Assembly (NCBI GenBank): GCA_905221605.1
Contig: CAJNDS010001269.1
Span: 124,001 to 188,000 of the forward strand
Direction: 5' to 3'
DNA from: Symbiodinium natans
Taxonomy: Eukaryota > Sar > Dinophyceae > Suessiales > Symbiodiniaceae
DNA length: 64,000 nucleotides
In this document: in pieces, positions 21,754-33,700 of the stretch
Layout: the number at the start of each line of letters is the position of its first letter
Numbering within the stretch: the stretch's first letter is position 1
Notes under the pieces: generated by a model
The model's database searches: none
Told to the model about the DNA's origin: nothing
The model's input: only the letters and a program-made list of their open reading frames with translations
Position numbers and translations under genes: made by a program

Positions 21754-24700
21754 CTGCTTCCCCCAACCAAGGACTCTAAAGCTTTGAGCAAAAATGGTGC
21801 ATCGTTTCGAGAGAATGAATACGCAAGACCTGCCAAGCCCTTCCTGAAGCCAACAGCGCACAAAGCACGCCCACACTAAAACAAGGCAAACCTTGAGCAA
21901 CCGAAGCAGGTCGGCCTGACATTAGGAAAGTTTAAGGTTTTAGGGTTCTAGGTTTGGTGCGCTAATCTGTTACAGCCGTCACCCTACAACTCGACTGCAG
22001 CAACAAAATCCTATTGGGGCCCCCTAAAGCTACAAGCATGGAAGCCCTAAACCCTAAACCCTAAACCCTAAACCCTAAACCCTAAACCCTAAACCCTAAA
22101 CTGAAAACATCGCCTGCAGCCGGGCCGTCCGCGGCCGCGGAAAGCAGATCGTAGAACCAATCAAACTCTTCCTGCTGTGATAGACATGGGGAAATGTAGG
22201 GGCCTGAATAATTAGAGTAGGGTTTTGGGGGTCACTATGGTATAATTGCAAAGGGACCATAAGGGACAGGGAATATGAAAAGTAATGTTTCCGACCCCTA
22301 TATTATAGGGTTAATAGGGTTTTGGGTTTTCGTAGTTGGGGGTCTAGGACTGTTGCAGTGAAACTCCCGAAAAAAGCACCTGCGAAAGGGACCCTGGTTG
22401 TTGCCCTCCAAGCAATTGCGCCCAGCGAATGCACCCACAATGTGCTTGTCCCTCGCCAGGACCCTTCTTCAAGCCCCTAAACCCTAAAACCTGAACCCGA
22501 AACCCTAAACCCAAAACCCTAAGCCCCCAAACGGATGGGTCCTGGCCACGGCAGATCCAGTAGAAGTAGATCCTGGCAGCTGTATGCTCGAGGACGAGAC
22601 TTGGGCTGAACAAGCCACCACAAATCGCCCCTGCCCTTCCCCAGCGCCCCTGTCAAACTCTAGCTAGGGTGCCATGATCGTCCTGTCGCATAACTACCTG
22701 CCTCAAATGCATGAGAATGCTCCTTCTATCCGATTCTATCCTGTACTAAAACCCAAAACCCTAAACCCTAAACCCTAAACCCTAAACCCTAAACCCTAAA
22801 CAAGCCGCATCAAGCTGAGCTACTTCTTCGGAATCGGGATCATACTCTCCACCATGCGGCTCGTCTCCTTGTCGCCTGGCGTTGCGAGTCTGGGAAAACC
22901 CCCCTGAAAGGCTCTTTCGGGTTTAGGGTCTGGGTTTAGGCCCCTGAAAGGCTCTCCAGGGTAAGCTATCCTGAACCCAAAAAAACCCATAGCCATGCAC
23001 TTTACAAGGGGGTAGACCCACACAATAACGCTGGGTACATCCCATGCCGAAGAGTGCAAGGATACTCCAAGTAAACCATAATATTGTTACCTTCCAACTT
23101 GCGTGAGGGTACGGTACCATGGTTGCTCCAGGTAAACCTTAGCCTTAGTCATCAGTGCCATCAACGCTTCCTGGAAGTACGCTGGACTGCGTTTTCAAGG
23201 TGCTTGGCTATAGAGCCGGTGCACGTCTGCTTCGAGGATTCGTTCGCTCAAGTTTCAGTCACTCAAGTTGTCAACGAGGCATGACATTGGCGGCACTAGA
23301 TCTTCCCATAGTGCACCACAGCCATGAGTTGTCAAACTATGTGGTCATGACACACCTATACACCCTAAACCCGCCTCTGAAGTCTATAACCATTGAAATC
23401 TGAAGCAAAAGCCTATTAGGTTCTGAGCAGGTGTTGGCAAAGATTGCACCCATACGTCAGAATGAGCCAACGGCGCCTTAGTCCAGTGCCTACTCAAAGG
23501 GCTTAAGATTTAGGAGGTCTAGGGTTTAGGGTTTAGAGTTTAGGGTGTAGGTTTCAGGGAAAAAATGGCTGAACCACGTGCCAGTGTGCATCGAAAGAGC
23601 CCTCGAAAGCAATCCATCCCAGAACAATTTCTTGGAGCACGTGCTGCGTCGCCAGCCCGGGACAAACCATGCTGAAGCAAAAGATGTCACTAGCCCTAAA
23701 CCTACAAATCCTACAAACCCTATACAAACCCTGCAAACCCTACGAAGCCTACAAAGCCTACAAACCCTACAAACCCTATGAACCTTACGAAGCCTACAGA
23801 GTCTACAAAGCCTATGAACCCTACAAACCCTACAAACCCTAAGCCCTAATGTAACGCTGGCGATGAGCATGTGAACAGGATTTTAGCCCTCAACACTTAG
23901 CCTGACACTTGATGCAAAATGTACGACATGATGCTAGGAGCACTCCCGAGAGAGCCACGTTCAGCATGCCCCTGGAATAGGAAACACCCTCTACACCGCA
24001 TAGGGATCCGTGTTACGACTTGGAAGACACTCACAAGAGTTCTGAGTCTCCCTGGGTAAGTGTGGCTCGAGAAGAAACAGGGCACCAGCCTGATCCTCGT
24101 CCGCCTCAAACGGCTGTAGGGCTGTGGTTTTGGGACTGAGCCGCTATTGCTGTAATGGGGGGGGGGGGGGGGGGTGGGGGGACAGCTAAACCCTAAAACC
24201 CAAACCCTAAACCCTAAACCCTACACCCTAAACCTAAACCCTAAACCCTAAAACCTAACCCTAAACCTAAAAACCTAAAGGGGGGGGGGGGGGGGGGGGG
24301 GGGTAGCGGCTATAAACAAAAGCCTTTGCTAACCAAGGCCACTGGATTCTTGGGAGCTCTATCCAGAAAAGCGCTTTTGCCCTCAAGCAAAAGAAGCGCA
24401 CCTGACCTCTCAGTAGACTTGCGAGATGGTTCTTTTTGAAAGCACAAGGCTACTGTAGCCAAGTATCCAGTAAACCCTATCCTAAACCAAGTAACCTCCA
24501 AATTGTCAGCTTTGGGAGTTTAAGCAACCCCTAAAACCCAAACCCCAAACCCAGTCTATCGCCTCGAATTCAAACCCTGAACCCAGCAAGCTCTATTGAC
24601 AGTGCTGTCAGTTGATTTTGAACTGTTCAGGCCGTGGTTTCATCGATTTCTTTGACCTAGGACAGGGACCAGGGCAGTTGCAAGGCGACCAAGCGACACT

Positions 24701-27700
24701 CCATCGTTTAGGGTTTAGGGTTTAGGCCACTTTAGGGTTTAGTAATTTAGGGTTTAGGGTTAGGGTTTGGGGTTGAAGGTTTCAGGTTCCAGGCTTAGGG
24801 TCCAAGCTCGGCAGTGTTCTGTAAAAAGGTCCTTGTTGTCTCGCAAAGTCCCCTTTTGGGGAGCAGTGTCGTGTTGCTTGTCAAGTGGTCATACGACGAC
24901 GCAAGAACGGCCTGCCAGGATAAGCTGCAGTAAAATACTCCAACAACGACCTTTTTCTTCCAACTCCTTTGCTGCTGCAACCTGTTGCAGTTCCTACATG
25001 GGGGTTTAAATTCAGGGACCCCGAAAAGGACCCCAAAACGGCACCCCAAATTTCGGAAACCACATCGGACGTCTGAACCTACCGTGTGCAGTCCAGAATG
25101 TGTGGATCCCTGCCTCTCCGTGCGGAGAGTCGAGTCAGAGGGATTGCTACTTGCAGAAAGGGGGGTTTCCGAAATTCGGGGGGTCCGTATTATAAGGGAA
25201 TCCTACTGCTTCGGGCCTATATTAGGGGTCCCCTTTCCTAATCTCTGAACCCCACACCTGGCCTCTGAGCAGCGTCTCGCGCTGCTTGGCACGGAGCTGC
25301 ACGGATCGGAGGATGGATGCGAAGGGAGTAACCTGAACTTGGGCGCGCCCGAAAGCTCCATGTGTCTAAGTTACGTACGTGTTTGGGGTTTAGGGTTTAG
25401 GGTTTAGGCTTTCGGGTTTAGGGCTGAGGGCTTAGGGTTTCGGGTTTCACTTGGGCTTGAAAGTGTTCTCTACGTAAAGGCTTTGGGGGCATGGGCCTTT
25501 AGGGGCGAAGATGGAAGGCGGGAGGCTGACGTCTGCAGATGGAACGCCGTCTCTGTGCAACGAAAGCTTAAACTCCTAAACCCTAAACCCTAAACCCTAA
25601 ACCCCTGAACTTAAACCCTAAACCCCAAACCTTCGCGGTGTAGTTTAGAGTTCCAGCTGCTCGAAAAGTTGCTTAAACCCTGAACCCTTAAATCCTTCTG
25701 ACCCCAAAGCCCCAAAGGTGGCCCTGTTTAATCTTAACAGGGTTTAGGGCTTAGGGTTTAGGGTTTCGGGTTTAGGGTTTAGGGGCTTAGGGCTTAGGGC
25801 TTAGGGCTTAGGGTTTAGGGTTTAGGGTTTGGGGTTTAGGGTTTAGGGTTTAGGGCTGTCTGCATCTGTCTGCGATGAGGGCACGCCAATGCCGGCCCCG
25901 ACGGCCATGAGGGTGTCGAAGCCCCAGACCTGTGGTGGGGTTTGGGGTTTGGGGTTTGGGGTTTGGGGTTTGGGGTTTGGGGTTTGGGGTTTGGGGTTTG
26001 GGGTTTGGGGTTTGGGGTTTGGGGCTTGGGGCTTGGGGTTTGGGGTTTGGGGTTTGGGGGTTTGGGGTTTGGGGTTTGGGGTTTGGGGTTTGGGGGTTTG
26101 GGGTTTGGGGTTTGGGGTTTGAGGTTTGGTGTTTGGGGTTTGGGGTTGGTTCGGGGTTTGGGGTTCAGGGTTAAAAGTTGAGGGTTTAGGGTTTGGGTCG
26201 GGGCCTGAGGTTTACCCATGATGAATTCGGTTTGTCGTATTTGGGGGGCGTCTTCGGGCGGGACTTCGGCTTTCGCGCAAAACTCCGAACCTGCAAGCCG
26301 AACCTTCAAAACAAGAACGCCCCGAACCATGTGATGTAGGGTTACAAGTGCCCTAAATAAGGTGACAACCAGCTAAATCTCACAGTTACCAACCATACTT
26401 ATCACCCCGTGTATCCCAACCCATGAACCTCCAAGTAAAACATCCCAACCTACACCCCTAAGACCTCGACCATCGCAATAATCGGCCATGCTGCTTTTTG
26501 CGCAGGAGCGCCAAAGGGCCCAGTGACTTGGAGCATCACCGCCTGTTTGAGTTTGGGGTTTCGGGTTTCCCTAAACCCTAAACTTAGGGTTTTCAGACTT
26601 TGGTTTGGAGGATTTGCCTTTTGGCGGTCTGTGGTTATTGCTCTCCAAGAGCATTGCGTGCTTGGACTCTCCGAATCTGGGCGAGGGCGAGGATTCAGAT
26701 TGTCAGATAATAGGAGGGTCATGTACCTAAATAAGATAGACTTGTGCGTTTAGTTAGAGTCATGCCCTCTGACTGCAATTATCTTGCTCACGCGCCTCGT
26801 ACCTTGTGCTGATCTGTTAATACGTGTTCAAGGGTCTCTGCTTAAAAAGTGGGATGGATGTCTGTGCCTAGAACCAACTTCCATGTCTTTGGTAGTCAAG
26901 AAAAGGCTCCTGGCAAGGTTTCAAAATGTACACCTGAAATCCTGAGCAAAATCCTCAGCCGAAAACTCGTCACACAGGCTAAATGCCTCCGTCGGTAGCA
27001 GGCTTGCAGGAGGGTTACCTGCGCGCACACACACACCCACACAGCCTTCAAGCATTGGAATTTTTGCCTTAGACTCCGACGAGCCAAGCCGGCAAAGGAC
27101 ACAGACGAGGTAGCCAGGTACAGCGAGAAAGACAAGTGCAAGGCCCTGAAATCCTCTACAAGGGCTTTCAGCTGTAAACCCGGCTCAGGCACATGCACAT
27201 AAAGCTCCAAAAATGATCAAACACATTGTGGATGTACTTCAGGAGCCCCCTCACAGAATAGTCCAGGCGATGGCCCAGGAGTAATTTCCCAAAAGCCTCC
27301 GCGCACCACATGCCCAACCCTAAACCCTAAACCCTAAAAGCGCGCAAATCCTGAAACCGAAGCCCTGAATTTTCATTAAGCTGTCGAGGCAGAGCTACCC
27401 GTTCTGGTGCAAACACACGAAAACCCTAGCGCTAAACCCTAAACCCTAAACTCTTAACCCTGAACCCTAAACTCGAAACTCTCGACCCTAAACCCCAAAC
27501 CCTAAACCAAAAACCCGAAACGCAAGGCGGCCACTCCACTCTCGCAGATGAGAGCAAAGAACCACCGATAATACGCAAAAAGCACCAAAGGAAAGGCGAG
27601 CTTTGTGACGACAAACCAGAAGCAAACATTCCCAACACTGAGAGGACCCCAGGGCCAGCCGTAGTATGGACAAGCCAAGAATAAGAATCATCCCCTCCCG

Positions 27701-30700
27701 CCCGCCCCCCGCCATCCAAAGTAACCTTGCGACGAAATAAAGATAGAATATACTTCCTGAGGGGACTTGATTTCCGTGGGGAGGGGGGGGGAGTAGAACT
27801 ATGATCCCGATGGACGGGCAACACGCCTCCCTTCTGGGGGGGGGGTTGCGTTTTCAGATATTCGATTTATTAACCCTACATTGCAATCAAGGGTCTGATC
27901 GCGACGAGCAAGCCGGAATGCTAAGACACGTGCGCAGAGCCCCTCAATACACAACAAGAACACCTATCTAATTTAGACGACGCTCCTCAACCCTAAACCC
28001 TAAACCCTAAACCCTAAACCTAAAAGTTCAGGGGTATTGGGCTCTATGAGTTCCTATCATCCTGCCAGGGCGCTGATCAAGCTCACGCCCGACTGGGATG
28101 CCGGATCTGATCGGAAGGCTTTATAGGGTTTTATAGGTTAATTCTTTTTTAAAATGAGTTTCTACAGGGTTTATAGGGTTTTTAAGGGATGCCGCAGTGT
28201 TATAGGGTTTATAGGGTTTGTAGGGGTTTATAGGGGTTTATAGGGTTTATAGGGTTTACAGGGTCCCTGGAAATCCTAAACTCTCTAAGAGTAGTTGCAT
28301 GGTCCCTCGTATGGGCCCTTAAAAGGGGACCCCTTAGAAACCCCTTATATACCCTATACATCCCAAGGGCCCATATTTCACAACACTTTAAAGGAGGTAA
28401 GGGGCCAAGGGCCCCTGATACTACCCTTCGAAACTCCTAAACCATGAAAAGCTATAAATCCCAACCCAATGGCCTAAACTTCCCGCAAGCCCTGAGACAT
28501 CGGTCGGGCTTGTAAGTCCTTCGTGAGGCTCATGAATAGCTCTTGCTTTTTGCGGCACCCGGGGGTTGAACAAAGCTGTGAAATAAGCCCTAAACCTTAG
28601 GATGTTCCGCCTGAAACTGGCAGTCCATATTAGGGATTCTAGTACCCCTTATTACAATCCCTATTAAGGACTGTTAGTATAAGGAGGAACATCCCAACCT
28701 GAAGCCCATCAACCAGAGCTTCGGCATTCCGACTTGTCCCCTCGTTTCCCCCCTTCCCCCCCCCCCCCCTTTACCTTCCCCCCCCCCTTCCCCTAGCCCC
28801 CTTTCCCTCCCCCCTTCCCCCCCCTTCCTTCCCCCCCCTTCCCCCCTTCCTTCCCCCCTTCCCCGCCCCTTTCCCGCCCCTCCCTTGCCCCTTTTCCCCC
28901 CTTTTCTCTTCCGCCCCCTTCAAAAAAAAGGTGCCAGCCCCTAACCTCGCAGACCCTATACCCTAGTCCTAAAACCCAAAAGCCCTCAACCCTGAACCCT
29001 ACCCCCCCAAATTCTCCTCCCAAGTTCTGCTTAAGCCAAGAGAAGTGGGCCTCCCTCCCGAAAGCTTGGGTGGCGTCCCTCGGGCTGCGAGGCGCCCCTC
29101 GGGGGGAGGGAGCGGGGCGCGTCCCAAAGAGAGGGTTTAGGGTTTAGGGTTTAGGGGGGTTTAGGGTTTTTGGGTTTTGGGTTTAGGGGTCTTGGGGTTT
29201 AGGGATTAGAGTTTAGAGGTTGAGCATTTTGTGGGCCCTGCGGGGTGGGGTGGGGGGTGGTAGGTAGGGCTGGGACTTGCAACGTCTCAAACTCCAGCGG
29301 CCGATTCAAGTTGTGTCCTAAGTAAGCTTCAAGGCCACCGTAGCTTTCGGATAGCTAGGCCGGTAAGCCTTAACTAAGGCTTAGGTCTTATTGCTAATCG
29401 TCTCCACGGGACCAGTTTGTGAAGAAGAGCCCATATGTATTGTGTGGTATATACACTATATAATGGTAAACAAGATAAATATAGAATATATATATAGATA
29501 CATATACAGATATGTATATATATACACATATAACTACGCTCTGGCGCTTGCCCTAGTCCCTCTGTTTGACAGACGAGGTGCCGCGTGGGAATGAGGGAGG
29601 AGAGACCTGGCCTGGCAGCGCGGGGCACTTCAGGGGCAAGGACGGGGTCCCCAAACCCTAAACCCCTAAACCAAAACCTAAACCCAAACCCTAAAAACAG
29701 TTTCGGATTTAAACCGAAAACCCTAAACTTCAGGGGCCAGGACGGGGTTTCAGTTCGGATTTTTAAACCCTAAAATCCCGAAACCCTAACCCTGAACCGA
29801 GGGAACGGTTTCTCTCGGGAGACCGACCCCGGGTTTAAAGGTTTCGGGTTTACAACCAGACCGAACCCAAGGGTTTAAGGTTTCCGGGTTAAACCCTAAA
29901 CCGGCCTGAACCCCGGTTTAAGGTTTCTTTGGTTTCGGGTTTTAAGCCCAACCCTGAACCCCCGGGTTAAGGTTTCTTGGATTCGGGTTTTTAAAGCCTA
30001 AACCCTGAACCCAGGGGTTCAGGCTTTTTGGTTTCGGGGTTTTGTTAAACTCCGAAGCCTCAAACCCAGGCTTTATGTAGGATCATTGGGAGGAGGTTCG
30101 ATACTTCGCTGGAAAGTCCTACGAGATGGAGGTAGCGTGGGGTCACGATAGCGTGGGTTTCAAAAAGAGCAGGGAACAAATGCAGGGCTTATAAACCCAA
30201 GATAACCTATAGAAATAAGGTTTAGAGTTTAGGGTTTAGGGGTTAGAGTTTAGGGTTTGACTCAAGAGCAACCTAGAGATCAAACATGGCGCCCTTTCTG
30301 GATAAAGCCGGCTTATAAGGGAACCCAGACCCTAAAACAAGGGAAAAGCGCCTACTCTGGGTCCTAGGTATATTTTCGAAGGAGGCATATCCAGGGCTAC
30401 ACATGACACGCCTATAGAGGCTGACAGCAATTGAAAGTGCAAAGTTTTACAAGCACCCTCCAAAGGAGAAGGAGGAGGAGTAAGAATGATAACTACGGCA
30501 ATGGTAGGAGGAGGAGGAGTAGTAGTAGTCCTACTACTACTGCTACTAAACGACGATACTACATGCACCTCCCAGGCTAAAACCTCCCTCCCCCCACCCT
30601 CAGCCTTCTCCGATGGAGATGGCAGCCTCGGCTGGCGTCGCGGGATCCACTAGAGAACCTTGTCTCTGGACCCACTCCTCCTCTGCACGCTCCTAAGCCT

Positions 30701-33700
30701 TGAGACTCTAAACGCAAGCTTCATTCTTGGGGAATTTCATACACGAGGATTGCAGGGACCAGAGCTTCTTCAGGGCTCTGGGAAATGGGTCTGTCATCGT
30801 CCCTTAACGCCACCAAAAGTCGTGACATAGGCACGCTAAACTGGGCGCTGGGGTGTCGCGACGAGTGTTTGGGATGTCGTTTGGAGCTTAGGGCTCCTTG
30901 ACAGTACTGTTGACTGTGAGTTTTCAAGTCTCTAAAGGTGCAAACTATAGGTAGGAAGCCCCCAACAGTGGCCCTGATTTAGGGAACCTCCATCTGGGCA
31001 TCTAGCTAGAGTTCAAGCATGTTGCATAACTACCAAACACCTATAGACATGCGATTATGCATGTATATTAATATATATACATATATGATGTGCCATTTAA
31101 CCTTAGGGGCTACTGCAGATTTTTACACACACGCACATGCACACGCACACGCCACACCAACCCCACCCCCCCCCCGACACAGACACAGAAACCCAGACAC
31201 AGACACCACACAGACACAGACAAGACACAGACACAGACACAGCCACAGACACACACAGACACACACAGACACAGACACAGACACAGACCAGACACACACA
31301 CACACAGACACAGACACAGACACAGACACACACACACACACACACACACACCACACAGACACAGACACACACACAGACACACACACACACACACACACAC
31401 CTCTAAGGGCTCCTGTGTCATGTTTGCATATACATGCCTTTAAAACAGGGTTCCTAGCAGGCGAAGGGCCCCTCCATTGTCGGAGGGCGGAGCCGAACGT
31501 CCAAAATTCATAGTCGCTTAGGTGTAGGGTTTAGGGTTTAGGGTTTACCTTGATAAAGATGTTTTTAATTCATCGCTTAATGGTTTAAACTTCCTTTACC
31601 TTGAGAAGGAGTACTGTGGGAGTTCATGTGGCCCCCTTGAATTCAACCGTGCCACGTTCAGCTTGTCTGCCCGTCCGTCGCCGAGCCCTGTATCTGTGGG
31701 CACGTTGTACACGATGTGGCCTGTCATGTGGGTTGCGGTTTGGGCTTAGGGTTTTAGGTAGCCAAACCCTTACATGGGAGTTTACGATACTAAGGGACTC
31801 CAGATATAGACCCTCAAACAGTAGGATTCCCTTATAAAGGGCCCCAAGAAGGTACCCCTGAATTTCGGACGCCCCCACATCTGGGGATGAGATGATGAGA
31901 GCCCGAATGGTCGTGTACTGGTCCTTACATCTTAGGGCACCGTATGATCACTGGTACTCGAAGGGGCTTTACTTCTTCACAGCTGATGATAAACCTTGTC
32001 CTCGAGATGAGGCGGAAGAACTCTGAGGTCTGCACCTAAACCTGTACAGCTCTCTTCATAGCCCAAAGCCCTGGACCTTGAACCCTAGACCCGAAACCAA
32101 GATTCTCCCAAAACCCCGTATGTGCCAAGGCGCTGTTCGGAAGGACTTTGTTGCAGTAGTCGAAAATCTTCGGGGCCTGCCGTGCAGAACTCAGGGGGGA
32201 TCAACTGGGGCATATTCCACATGTTGGCCCCCTTGAGTCGAAAAACCTGAGGGCGTGGGAACTACAGGGTTACCTCGTTGCCCTAAACCCCCAACAGCCA
32301 CAACCAACCCCAAAAGCTTGTAACACCCTGAAAACAACCTCAAGCCCTAAACCCTAAACCCTGAATCCTAAACAAGGAATAAAGGCTCTGTCGCCCCCCC
32401 CCCCCCCGCCCTCGAAAAAAACACACACACACACACACACAAAGAGGACGCCTTGGGCGGCTTGTCCGGCAACGGCTCGCCCTTCGCCTGTGCGGGCGCC
32501 TCCTGGTCGAGCGAGTTGGGGTCTTAAGGCTAGTGTCTTGGGGTGTTGGGTTTAGGGTTTAGGGTTTAGGGTTTAGGGTTTAGGCTTTCAGGATTTAGGG
32601 TCTAAGGGCTAAGGGCTTAGGGTCTCTGAAGTTGTAAACTAAGACGATGAAGCAAAATGGGCTGTGCCCTCAATCCTCAGACTTAAAGAAACCATCAGCC
32701 TCGCCCACCCTGGATGTCGTGGTCGAGCTTTTCTCCTACACTGCCTATGCTCTCACACCCTCAAAAGGCATTCTCTGGAAACACTCTTGGGGCTAGGCAC
32801 CCAGGAATTCTCTCTTGGGCAGGGACACTCTGGGGTTGCTTGGTCACTCTACAGGCTGGCACTCCAGGGATTCTCTGACAAAGGCAAGGGGCTCTTTGGG
32901 GATACTCTTGGGGTTTGGCCCTGGGGATTCTTTGGGGAGTTTAGGGGTTAGGCTTTGGGGTTTAGGGTCATTCTTGGAGCTGGGCAGCCCAGGCATTCTC
33001 TGGACATAGTTTGGGGGCTGTGCACTGCTCGGCACTCGGGGTTTTCTGGGGCTAAGCACTCCAGGGATTCCTGGGCGAGGAGTATAGATGGGGCGAGGAG
33101 AAGAGTGCAGCTTGCACTCTAACAAGGGGAACAAACGGCTCAACCTACATAACCCCGACATTCCCTAAAGGAGCCGCAGGTCCTCGGTGAGTCGCTTCCG
33201 CAAGGCGGAGCACCTATCATGGCGAAGAGATGAGCTTCATGGGTTTAGGATGTCCAGCTTGAGGTTAAGGTTTCAGGGGGGTATGGGGTTTGTTCTACAT
33301 TTGGGGGCTTGTTCTATTGAGGGGTTCGCTTGTGAAGATTGAAGAACTGTTCCCTCTTCTGGATCACAACCCCCTCCCCCTCCCCTCCAAAACAAGAACA
33401 AAACGTGGGTTTTTTCTTTTAAGAAGAGTCCTTCAGAGTCAAGGGCTTCTACTAGCAGCTGCAGGGGGTTCGCTGGGGTTTTCGGTACTAGGACGGCCGT
33501 GGTGGGCACCAGTCAAGGTTGCTGGCGGCGCGGATGTGTACGGAGATGCAGTTCTCCTGCCGCTGACGAGGTTTTGGAGTTGGAAGGCGTGGGAGGCGTC
33601 CACCCTAAATCCCAATAAGCCCTAAACCCCAAACTGTGGACGAGCTGCTAGTTTTGTACCGCGATAAGGAGCGTTGATCGAACCCCCATTCTTACTTCTA

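Noticed and set aside
21429-21863. 144-codon minus ORF
   Set aside because: A shadow frame: the NOX exon 21704-21753 reads DITLFLTGE in a different phase.
25836-26330. 164-codon minus ORF rich in Pro, Lys and Thr
   Set aside because: Mostly the TTTGGGG array (NPKPQTP repeats); the true exon is 25885-25929 in another frame.
31090-31513. ORFs of up to 164 codons rich in Thr and His or Cys and Val
   Set aside because: Translations of CA/CAGACA simple sequence.
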